In this document: positions 1 to 6,484 of the stretch, piece by piece
Numbering within the stretch: position 1 is the first letter of the stretch
Layout of the letters: every line of letters starts with the position of its first letter
Assembly: GCA_003509235.1 (NCBI GenBank)
Contig: DONH01000443.1
Coordinates: 1 to 8,914 of the forward strand
Source of the DNA: Planctomycetaceae bacterium
Lineage (GTDB): Bacteria > Planctomycetota > Planctomycetia > Pirellulales > UBA1268
Direction: 5' to 3'
Length of the DNA stretch: 8,914 nucleotides
Made by a program: the position numbers and the translations under genes
Notes under the pieces: model-generated
The model's database searches: none
Told to the model about the DNA's origin: nothing
Seen by the model: only the letters and a program-made list of their open reading frames with translations

Positions 1-1
1 G

Positions 2-322
2 CTCTATCAGCGTCTTGGCTTCCGGAGATCAAAAACAATATACAAACCGATCGATTCCTCACTCTTTCGAGATGGGCATGATTCATCTATCGATTCTCTT
101 CCGCTGGGATTTCCTGCGAGCCGTCTGCATCAGGAAAACTCACAACTGGATTCGTCCGTGAGCAGCCAGCAGAACGTGATCACAACAATGGTTTCCTCCG
201 TGGTTCAAGAGTTAGCAGTGGCGGAAACACCGTCAGATATGGCAGAATCGAAGGAAGACGATGCTTTTCACATGATGCCAGTTGGTGCACCGAAACCCCT
301 GATCAGGTCGTCATCTATGTAA
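2..322 (+). CDS. C-terminal fragment, possible GNAT-family N-acetyltransferase
   Basis: An open frame enters from the left edge and stops at TAA 320-322, giving 106 residues of a protein whose N-terminal part lies outside the window. The first visible residues, LYQRLGFRRSKTIYKP, resemble the last conserved stretch of GNAT acetyltransferases, where an (A)LYxxLGF motif precedes the final beta strand. The remaining roughly 88 residues are rich in Ser, Gln, Glu and Asp, look disordered, and match nothing I recognise; they would be an unusual tail for a GNAT. The stop lies 31 bp before the GTG (or 4 bp before the TTG) of the following M16 gene, so co-transcription is plausible. The coding call is fairly safe because the frame stays open to the stop and is followed by a tightly spaced gene. 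The GNAT assignment rests on one short motif and is tentative. Confidence 0.5.
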   Translation, partial: LYQRLGFRRSKTIYKPIDSSLFRDGHDSSIDSLPLGFPASRLHQENSQLDSSVSSQQNVITTMVSSVVQELAVAETPSDMAESKEDDAFHMMPVGAPKPLIRSSSM

Positions 323-353
323 TTACTTGTCCGTATGGCATAAACAAAATTTC

Positions 354-1622
354 GTGAAGCAGACTCTTCAGACGGCTACTCTCGACAACGGAATCATTTT
401 ACTCGGCGAGTTCTTGCCGGGTGTTGAATCCGTCTCCGTGTCTTTCCACGTCGCGGCTGGCAGTCTCTGCGATTCTCTTTCCACCCGTGGTAGTGGTCGT
501 TCATGCTGTGGCCTTGCAACCCTTGCCGGTGAACTGATGCTCCGGGGGGCTGGCGAGCGTGACAGCAAACAACTTGTTGCCGCACTCGATAACGCCGGAG
601 TCCAGTGGTCACAGTCCGTTTCGATGAGCCACGGCAGTTTTGCTGGGGCAATGGTATCTCGACAATTACCAGATTCGCTAAAAATCTACGCCGACATACT
701 TCGGCGTCCACTCTTGGACCAAACTCAGTTTGATCCAGCCCGTCAGGTAGTTCTGCAGAATCTTGCTGGCACCGAAGATGACCCGACACACCGTACAATG
801 CTCGCACTACGGAAAGCACACTACCCATCTCCGTGGGGACTTCCGTGTGAGGGCACATCGGCTGATGTCGCCGAACTAAGCCACACTGATGTAAAAAACT
901 TTGTGACTACATTCATCCAGCCACAGGACATGATCATCTCTGTAGCCGGGCGACTTGACTGGCCTGAATTTGTGAAGCAGATCGAAGGCCTTTTCAGCAA
1001 CTGGCAAGGGCAGCTTCCAAACCCAATATCTGTTGGTGATCGCGGCGACAAGATATGTCATGTCCCTTACGATTCCCAACAGACTCATATTGCTCTCGCC
1101 TGGGACGTTCCGCCCTACCGTGACCCAGATTCGCTCCAGGCAACGGCGGCTCTGGCCGTACTTGGTGGAGGCTCAAGCTCAAGGCTCTTTACAGAGGTTC
1201 GCGAGAAAAGGGGTTTATGCTACAGCGTCTCTGCCGGCTACCAAACCCAGCGAGATCTTGCTGCGGCAATGGCCTACTCTGGCACAACAGCAGATCGAGC
1301 CCAGGAGACATTAGATGTCATGCTTCATGAAATTGCGGCTCTTCCCGGAACGATTACTGAGGATGAACTTGATCGAGTGAAGGCTCGTGCAAAGAGCGGG
1401 CTTGTCATGCAGCAAGAATCAACAGCAGCACGAGCAGGCGCAATGGCTAGACAATGGTTTCACCTTGGACGGATCCGAACTCTTGCTGAGGATCTCGAGC
1501 GACTTGACGGGCTTTCCGTTGAAAGCATTGAAGATTGGCTCGCCAAAAATCCTCTCAAGGAAATAACTACTGTTTTCTTGGGCCGCGACCCATTGGAGGT
1601 ACCTGATGCAGTTTCGCCATGA
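354..1622 (+). CDS. M16 family peptidase-like protein, non-catalytic (substrate-binding) subunit
   Basis: This protein of about 422 residues has the two-lobed M16B (insulinase/mitochondrial processing peptidase) layout. An N-terminal TLDNG strand opens the first domain, and a GGGSSSRLF segment near residues 271-279 marks the second. The zinc site is absent: where the family has HxxEH, this protein has T56, G59 and E60 in LATLAGELMLRG, and the downstream Glu ligand region reads VVLQNLAG with Q135 and N136. The Arg/Tyr pair that grips substrate in M16 enzymes is kept as R283 and Y290 in VREKRGLCYS. It is therefore probably the inactive partner of the next gene, which it overlaps by 17 bp. No ATG is available near the start. 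GTG 354 gives a normal M16 N-terminus, while TTG 327 would add nine residues; neither has a clear Shine-Dalgarno. No signal peptide is seen, so it is probably cytoplasmic. Confidence 0.9.
   Translation: MKQTLQTATLDNGIILLGEFLPGVESVSVSFHVAAGSLCDSLSTRGSGRSCCGLATLAGELMLRGAGERDSKQLVAALDNAGVQWSQSVSMSHGSFAGAMVSRQLPDSLKIYADILRRPLLDQTQFDPARQVVLQNLAGTEDDPTHRTMLALRKAHYPSPWGLPCEGTSADVAELSHTDVKNFVTTFIQPQDMIISVAGRLDWPEFVKQIEGLFSNWQGQLPNPISVGDRGDKICHVPYDSQQTHIALAWDVPPYRDPDSLQATAALAVLGGGSSSRLFTEVREKRGLCYSVSAGYQTQRDLAAAMAYSGTTADRAQETLDVMLHEIAALPGTITEDELDRVKARAKSGLVMQQESTAARAGAMARQWFHLGRIRTLAEDLERLDGLSVESIEDWLAKNPLKEITTVFLGRDPLEVPDAVSP
1595..1599 (+). promoter_or_regulatory. Ribosome binding site for the second M16 gene
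   Basis: GGAGG lies six bases before ATG 1606 and inside the last codons of the preceding gene. It fixes the start of the second M16 gene and supports translation of the pair from one transcript. Confidence 0.8.
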
Positions 1623-2853
1623 GCAACTTCCAAATGGACTCGACATCGTAGCGGAAGTGAGCGAAGCCGCTCACTCGGCAAGCCTTGGTTTTTTCGTAAA
1701 AACAGGCGCACGAGATGAGTACGATGCTATCTCTGGTGCCAGCCACTTCCTTGAACACATGGTGTTTAAGGGAACGGATACTTTATCTGCAGAAGATATC
1801 AACCTCCGCTTTGACTTCATGGGTGCAAGTGCGAATGCCTTCACCAGCGAGGAAGACACCGTCTATTACGCTGCCGTTCTTCCCGAAAAACAGCATGATG
1901 CCCTCGAGCTACTCTCGGCAATGATGCGGCCAGCTCTTCGAGAAGATGACTTCGTCACAGAGAAACAAGTGATCCTTGAAGAAATTAAAATGTACGACGA
2001 CCAGCCACCTTTCGGTGCTGACGATCGCTGTCGGGCTCTTTTTTTCCGAGACCACCCACTCGCACGCAGTGTCCTTGGAAGCACCTCCTCGATCGAAGCA
2101 CTCGAGGTTGAGGCGATGCGTGAATACCATCAGCAGCGTTATTCATCCGACAATCTTGTTCTGGCAGCAAGTGGTGCAGTTAACTTCGAGTCTCTTATCA
2201 AAAGTGCCCATCAACTCTGCGGAGAATGGAAGCCTTCACCGCCCAGCAACCGCAAAGTCCATTTTTGTACCACGCAATCCGAAATCGTCACTGACGTTAT
2301 CACTCGGGAGCAAGCAGCCTTGGAATATGTCGTCCGAATGTCCCCCGGGCCGGCAGAAGACGCCAACGACCGCTTCGCTGCAAAACTTCTTGCTGTAGTA
2401 CTTGGAGATGATTCCGGTAGCCGTCTCTACTGGGATATCGTTGATTCAGGCAAAGCAGAACATGCGGCATGCAATCATCATGATTTCCTGGATGCTGGTG
2501 TTTTTGTTACACAGCTTTCGTGTGAACCAGAGAACACTCACGCACTCCTTAATCGTATTGTCGAAATCTATCAAGGAGCGGAAAACGGATTAAGCAACAA
2601 TGAGGTAGACCAGGCACGCAACAAACTTCTCAGTCGTGTTGTCCTTGCGGGAGAACGGCCAAGACAACGACTATTTAGCCTCGGCCTCGAATGGGCTCAT
2701 CTTGGCCGATATCGATCAGTTCCTGATGACCTGGCAACCCTTGACAAAATTTCACGAGAAGATCTGCATCGAATTCTCGCTGAATGGCACCTTCCAGCCT
2801 CATCATCAACAGTGCTTGCTGGCCCTCTTTTGAGCGATTCGTCTTCCTCGTAA
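1606..2853 (+). CDS. M16 family zinc peptidase, catalytic subunit
   Basis: This 415-residue M16B peptidase carries the inverted zinc motif HFLEH, with H47 and H51 as zinc ligands and E50 as catalytic base. The downstream Glu ligand lies in VILEEIK (E125/E126), at about the usual 75-residue distance. The N-terminal LPNGLDIVAE strand and the SGASHFLEHMVFKGT block are typical of the family. In the C-terminal domain the fold marker GSRLY is present, but the Arg/Tyr substrate pair is lost: the aligned positions are V279 and H286. This complements the first M16 protein, which keeps the pair but lacks zinc ligands, so the two probably assemble into one active peptidase, as in heteromeric M16B enzymes and mitochondrial MPP. 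The start is set by GGAGG six bases upstream, and the gene overlaps its partner by 17 bp. Substrate is unknown. No signal peptide is seen, suggesting a cytoplasmic role. Confidence 0.95.
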   Translation: MQFRHEQLPNGLDIVAEVSEAAHSASLGFFVKTGARDEYDAISGASHFLEHMVFKGTDTLSAEDINLRFDFMGASANAFTSEEDTVYYAAVLPEKQHDALELLSAMMRPALREDDFVTEKQVILEEIKMYDDQPPFGADDRCRALFFRDHPLARSVLGSTSSIEALEVEAMREYHQQRYSSDNLVLAASGAVNFESLIKSAHQLCGEWKPSPPSNRKVHFCTTQSEIVTDVITREQAALEYVVRMSPGPAEDANDRFAAKLLAVVLGDDSGSRLYWDIVDSGKAEHAACNHHDFLDAGVFVTQLSCEPENTHALLNRIVEIYQGAENGLSNNEVDQARNKLLSRVVLAGERPRQRLFSLGLEWAHLGRYRSVPDDLATLDKISREDLHRILAEWHLPASSSTVLAGPLLSDSSSS

Positions 2854-2987
2854 CAACCGTTTCACCCACAAAAAATCAGGCCTACCGGTCACTGAACGGC
2901 CCATCTTTCGAAAAGTTGATATCAATGCCACAATAGAACGGTTGAGGGGGCTCGTGGATTACGAGACCGTTTGAATTGATTTTCTCC
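2854..2987 (+). other. Gap between the M16 pair and the permease, with small inverted repeats
   Basis: This 134-bp gap holds no ORF I would support. It contains a 10-bp palindrome TTGATATCAA (2916-2925), an 8-bp inverted repeat CAACCGTT/AACGGTTG (2854-2861 and 2937-2944), and a small potential hairpin CTCGT-GGATT-ACGAG (2951-2965). None is followed by a T-run, so I see no classic terminator, and I find no convincing -35/-10 pair. The gap is long enough for the permease to have its own promoter. Confidence 0.3.
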
Positions 2988-4517
2988 ATGTCATTTATAT
3001 TGATTGCACACATGATCACGCCACTTTTTGCAAACCGTTGGCTCATCGCACTTCCACCGATTTGGCTCGTTGGCATGGGAGCGCTTTCTGCATCTCTCGT
3101 TCTTATAGCACTGTGGGGCCTTCTTCGACTGATCGCACCGCGGGCTGCAGCTGAAGCAAAAGCCAGTTTGCATGACGGTTTCCTCGGCCCTCTCGCATGG
3201 CTCCTTCTGGCAGCATCAGGAACAGCGATTGCCCTGACACCTCTCGTCCCAGCCCGTGGTATCGGCCAATCACTGAGCAGACTACTCACAATAAGTAGCT
3301 CATCGACGGTCGTAACAATTGCACCTGGAAGGGAGAAGGAAAAAATCGATCTGCCGCTTCGGCCGCAGGAACTCGAAACAATAACTTTTGAAACAGATCA
3401 ACCAATCACTATCCGAACGCAGAAACCAATTGAAGGCTTTGCCTTGCTCAAGGTGCCAGATATTGACCTCGACGGACAAAAACCGTGGTCGTGGGAAAAA
3501 TCGGAGGGAAAAGAAAATCCGTTTCTTGGAAAAAACGCGCAACTTGAAGTGACAAACCTTGATAACGCAGGGAAAGCAGCGCCGGCCCGCCTATCAATAA
3601 ACTGGAAACTTGTGCCTGAATTCCCCGAGGTTGTCATCCTTCCGATTTCCGCAGCAGTCCTTCTGATTACAGTTTGTCTTTATTCCTTATTTCGGCTGAC
3701 CATCCGACGAGTTGCTGCCGTCACGTCGTCAACAATGAAAGAGGCCATCGGCCAGCCCATCTTTGCTGTGGCTATTGTGGCTGGGATCGTTCTTCTCTTG
3801 TCATTTATTGTGATTCCATACAACACGTTTGGCGAAGACGTAAAGATGCTTAAAGACAGTGGGCTTACCTTGGTGAAGGTGCTTGCACTCCTGGTTGTAA
3901 TATGGACTGCCAGCGTCACTGTTTCTGATGAAATTGAAGGGAGAACAGCACTCACTGTTCTCTCGAAACCTCTTACTCGGAGACAATTTGTCCTTGGTAA
4001 ATTTATTGGCCTAGCCCTTGTTGCCTTGCTCATTTTCATGATCCTTGGCGCGGTACTGATGTCAACCACAAGCCTTAAGGTTGTCTATGACGCCCGAGAA
4101 TCATCGAAGACAGCTCCTCTGTGGTCAGATTGTGCGACAGAGATGGTAACTGTTGTTCCTGGCCTCGTCCTTTCTCTTCTGGAAACGGTTCTATTAGCAG
4201 CAGTCAGCCTGGCAGTATCGACACGAGTTGGGATGATTCCGAATCTGATTATTTGCTTCACAATTTATGTTTTGGGTCATCTCGTTCCGCTTATTGTTCA
4301 GTCAAGCGTTGGCAAACTGTCGATCGTGCGATTTGTTGGTCGGCTCTTTGCAACCATCCTCCCAGTACTTGAACATTTTACGATAGAAGCAGCCGTAATT
4401 GGTGGCGTGCCAGTACCATGGGGATACCTTGCATGGGCGGCAATCTACGCAGGCTTATATTCCGCGATAGCCTTATTAATCGCCCTCGTCCTTTTCCAAA
4501 ATCGTGATCTTGCTTAG
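2988..4517 (+). CDS. ABC-2 type transporter permease with large exported insert
   Basis: This 509-residue membrane protein has about nine hydrophobic segments, near residues 22-47, 66-85, 213-238, 258-276, 295-312, 336-358, 393-412, 416-438 and 478-502. The cytoplasmic loop at 314-338, with DEIEGRTALTVLSKPLTRRQ, is the hallmark of ABC-2/NosY-like permeases, and the C-terminus FQNRDL is also typical. The positive-inside pattern places residues about 90-212 outside the cytoplasmic membrane as a soluble, probably beta-rich insert. A partner ATPase would be needed for transport, but none is adjacent: a convergent gene follows and peptidases precede. Substrate is unknown. ATG 2988 is used here; ATG 3012 (MITPLFANRW) is equally plausible, and TTG 2976 is less likely. 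None has a Shine-Dalgarno. Confidence 0.88.
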   Translation: MSFILIAHMITPLFANRWLIALPPIWLVGMGALSASLVLIALWGLLRLIAPRAAAEAKASLHDGFLGPLAWLLLAASGTAIALTPLVPARGIGQSLSRLLTISSSSTVVTIAPGREKEKIDLPLRPQELETITFETDQPITIRTQKPIEGFALLKVPDIDLDGQKPWSWEKSEGKENPFLGKNAQLEVTNLDNAGKAAPARLSINWKLVPEFPEVVILPISAAVLLITVCLYSLFRLTIRRVAAVTSSTMKEAIGQPIFAVAIVAGIVLLLSFIVIPYNTFGEDVKMLKDSGLTLVKVLALLVVIWTASVTVSDEIEGRTALTVLSKPLTRRQFVLGKFIGLALVALLIFMILGAVLMSTTSLKVVYDARESSKTAPLWSDCATEMVTVVPGLVLSLLETVLLAAVSLAVSTRVGMIPNLIICFTIYVLGHLVPLIVQSSVGKLSIVRFVGRLFATILPVLEHFTIEAAVIGGVPVPWGYLAWAAIYAGLYSAIALLIALVLFQNRDLA

Positions 4518-4618
4518 GGCCGTACACTCCGCCCTTACACCCACTGTGTGAGAAGACTGCTGGAATTGGGCAGTCCTGCACAAAGATACGGCTACAGTCT
4601 TGATGCACCGAGCCAAAA
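4518..4618. terminator. Convergent intergenic region with nested inverted repeats, possible weak terminator
   Basis: The two gene blocks converge here. GACTGC (4555-4560) and GCAGTC (4570-4575) form a 6-bp stem with a 9-base loop. An outer pair, GCCGTA (4519-4524) and TACGGC (4587-4592), encloses it, and AAGACTG (4553-4559) could alternatively pair with CAGTCTT (4595-4601). On the minus strand the inner hairpin is followed by TTCTC, on the plus strand by no T-run. The position fits a bidirectional transcription end, but it is not a canonical intrinsic terminator. Confidence 0.3.
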
Positions 4619-5260
4619 TTATCGTGCAATACCAAAACTACCACTTACCCCGACCTGCTCCGGTCGCTGAAGTGGCCCTCCAGTAGCGGTCATATTGCCA
4701 TCATTTTCATACCGAGAAACAGCCTCGGCAGAACCCTTCATAAAAAACTCGACACCATTGCGGAATCTTCTTGCAAGACGCGGCCCAAACTCAATGCCCA
4801 CCGTACTGTGTTTTTTAGAATTACGCATTTTGGTTTTGAGATCCAATCCACCAACGAGAGACTCATTTCGAAAATCCATTGAGAGCCTGCTCGTATACCC
4901 TGACGGGCCATCCACTATCGAGTTGCGATCAGCTAAGACTCCAGCCGCAATATTGAGAAAAGCGATTTCTTGCCCTACTTCAGCTGCCATAACCCCGGAA
5001 CCAGCACGGCTATTTGGTGGCCCCTTCACGGAGAACTCAAGTGGAATCTCTTCAGGCTCTTTGTCGCCCTGAGCCCCCATGCCACCAAGTGCCTGCGCAA
5101 CGCGCTTCTGGCCCGGGGCGATATCAAAACCATCGAAGGTCAACTTTCCAGGCATCTTCGACGACAGATCGTCTGCTCGGCTCGTATTCATTGAAAAAGG
5201 GCCGCAGGCGACATAAATTGCCATAAGGAGCCAAATGAATTTTTGTGAACGTGCTTCCAC
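4619..5260 (-). CDS. Exported hypothetical protein, possibly a small beta-rich envelope protein
   Basis: I do not recognise this protein. Read from GTG 5260 it has 213 residues and a good signal peptide: a charged n-region (EARSQK), a hydrophobic core (FIWLLMAIYVACG, residues 8-20) and a likely cleavage after SRA (residue 29). The mature part has a Gly/Glu-rich stretch (58-75). From about residue 123 it has repeated alternating strand-like segments (SRLSMDFRN, VGGLDLKTKM, TVGIEFGPRL, VEFFMKGSAEAVSRYE, VGVSGSFG). That pattern suggests a beta-rich, possibly barrel-like, periplasmic or outer-membrane protein, but the C-terminus lacks the usual terminal aromatic. GTG 5260 is chosen because GAGAGG precedes it by six bases and it gives a normal signal peptide; ATG 5308 or GTG 5314 would add a 16-18 residue leader. 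It follows the oxidoreductase gene on the same strand with a gap of about 134 bp. Confidence 0.7.
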   Translation of the reverse strand: MEARSQKFIWLLMAIYVACGPFSMNTSRADDLSSKMPGKLTFDGFDIAPGQKRVAQALGGMGAQGDKEPEEIPLEFSVKGPPNSRAGSGVMAAEVGQEIAFLNIAAGVLADRNSIVDGPSGYTSRLSMDFRNESLVGGLDLKTKMRNSKKHSTVGIEFGPRLARRFRNGVEFFMKGSAEAVSRYENDGNMTATGGPLQRPEQVGVSGSFGIAR

Positions 5261-5266
5261 TCTGGG

Positions 5267-5272
5267 CCTCTC
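5267..5272 (-). promoter_or_regulatory. Probable ribosome binding site for the exported hypothetical protein
   Basis: GAGAGG on the minus strand lies six bases before GTG 5260. The upstream in-frame starts at 5308 and 5314 have no such motif, so this favours the shorter protein. Confidence 0.45.
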
Positions 5273-5394
5273 TGCAGTGGCAATATAGAAACGCTTATGG
5301 TTGATCATCGGCACGTCATCTAGATTTGCTACTGCCTGGTTCAGGTTGTATCAATCAGGCTGACCGAAGGAGCATGAATCAAGCGACACCTTGT

Positions 5395-6435
5395 TTACGC
5401 ACTTTTCCGCATCTCCATAATGGCCGGCGGTGCACCAAGTTTCGTGCATCGAAGAACATCAAGAACCCGAGTTGCCACCTCAAGAGCAGCAGACCCTGCA
5501 GAACCACTTACACGAGGATCTACTCCCTCGGCACGAGCTCTGAGAAAGTCATCGTGTTCTGAGGCAATTGCATTGGAATCAGGAACTGGCAATGCTTGAT
5601 GGGGCAGCACATCTTGAAAAAACACTTCTTTAGCGTTCGCACGCTCCCCAACCGGCACCGAGTCAGCAATAAATTTTCCTACTGCCACTTCTTCAGAGGC
5701 CGCAACAACACCGACGGTCTTTGCATTAAAGTTAACGGAAACCATCGCCTCGCTTGTCCACATAGAAAGCTCCCGGCTCAACACCGGATTAATTCTGGAT
5801 GCCATGAGATCAGCAACTAGGCCTGAGCCAAAAGTAAGCCTTGCCTTCACAACATCTTCATGACCACCAGTGGCGACGATGCCGTTGGATTCAATGTTTT
5901 CTAGGCGTCCTGGCTGCAAAGACAAAACCAGATCAATATCATGAATCATGAGATCAAAAACGACACCAACATCGAGTGAACGATATGTGAATGGAGCTAA
6001 ACGGGCGGCCTGAATAAAAAGTGGCTTCCCTGGCTGCTGGCACGCAAGAGCCCATGCCGGGTTAAATCGTTCCACATGCCCGACAGCAACAACGCGACCG
6101 AACCGGCGAGCAGTTACAACAATTGCTCGTGCGTCCTCCACTGCCGCGGCGATTGGCTTTTCAATAAGTAGATCGATGCCTGCCTCCAAGAGAGGTATGG
6201 CAACCTTCGCATGAAGCCCTGTCGGTGCTGCCACAACTGCTGCATCAACTCGACCGATAAGATCTTCGGGTTCGCTATACGATTCACAACCATGTGCCTC
6301 AGCAACCGCTGAAGCAACATCCAGAATCGGATCGACGACACCGACCAGCTTGCAATCATTTCGGCCAGCCAACAGCCGAGCATGGATTTTCCCCAAGTGA
6401 CCACAACCCACAACACCAACCCGTGCACAACTCAT
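5395..6435 (-). CDS. Gfo/Idh/MocA family NAD(P)-dependent oxidoreductase, possible UDP-sugar 3-dehydrogenase
   Basis: This 346-residue protein begins with a Rossmann dinucleotide motif, VGVVGCGHLG (G10, G12, G15). It carries the family EKP motif (E92-K93-P94) and the DLMIHDID motif with catalytic-type H165 and D161/D166. These define Gfo/Idh/MocA, enzymes that oxidise or reduce a sugar hydroxyl with NAD(P). GHVERFNP (119-126) resembles the version I associate with UDP-N-acetylglucosamine 3-dehydrogenase-type members; this is recall, not a search. The gene follows lpxC by 49 bp on the same strand, which suggests a sugar-nucleotide substrate in lipid A or envelope synthesis, for example a GnnA-like step. 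No GnnB-type aminotransferase or lpxA is in the window. AAGGAGG six bases upstream fixes ATG 6435; the frame stays open to 6543, but that start would overlap lpxC. Confidence 0.93.
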   Translation of the reverse strand: MSCARVGVVGCGHLGKIHARLLAGRNDCKLVGVVDPILDVASAVAEAHGCESYSEPEDLIGRVDAAVVAAPTGLHAKVAIPLLEAGIDLLIEKPIAAAVEDARAIVVTARRFGRVVAVGHVERFNPAWALACQQPGKPLFIQAARLAPFTYRSLDVGVVFDLMIHDIDLVLSLQPGRLENIESNGIVATGGHEDVVKARLTFGSGLVADLMASRINPVLSRELSMWTSEAMVSVNFNAKTVGVVAASEEVAVGKFIADSVPVGERANAKEVFFQDVLPHQALPVPDSNAIASEHDDFLRARAEGVDPRVSGSAGSAALEVATRVLDVLRCTKLGAPPAIMEMRKSA

Positions 6436-6441
6436 TTCCTG

Positions 6442-6448
6442 CCTCCTT
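6442..6448 (-). promoter_or_regulatory. Ribosome binding site for the Gfo/Idh/MocA gene
   Basis: AAGGAGG on the minus strand, six bases before ATG 6435, is the strongest Shine-Dalgarno in the window. It lies in the 49-bp spacer after lpxC and rules out the longer start at 6543. Confidence 0.85.
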
Positions 6449-6484
6449 GCAGTGGTGGTAGCACCACCCAACACAAATGTTTCA

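Noticed and set aside
394..858. A 154-residue minus-strand open frame inside the first M16 gene
   Set aside because: It lies wholly antisense to a well-supported M16 coding region, has Cys/Arg/His-rich composition typical of a shadow frame, and resembles no family.
2916..2925. Palindrome TTGATATCAA as an operator
   Set aside because: It is a single AT-rich 10-bp palindrome with no promoter boxes and no second copy seen; it could be chance.
2951..2965. Hairpin CTCGT-GGATT-ACGAG as a terminator after the M16 pair
   Set aside because: The stem is only five base pairs and no T-run follows directly.
2882..3289. A 135-residue minus-strand open frame over the permease start
   Set aside because: It overlaps the hydrophobic N-terminal coding region of the permease, shows no domain, and its composition is that of an antisense shadow.
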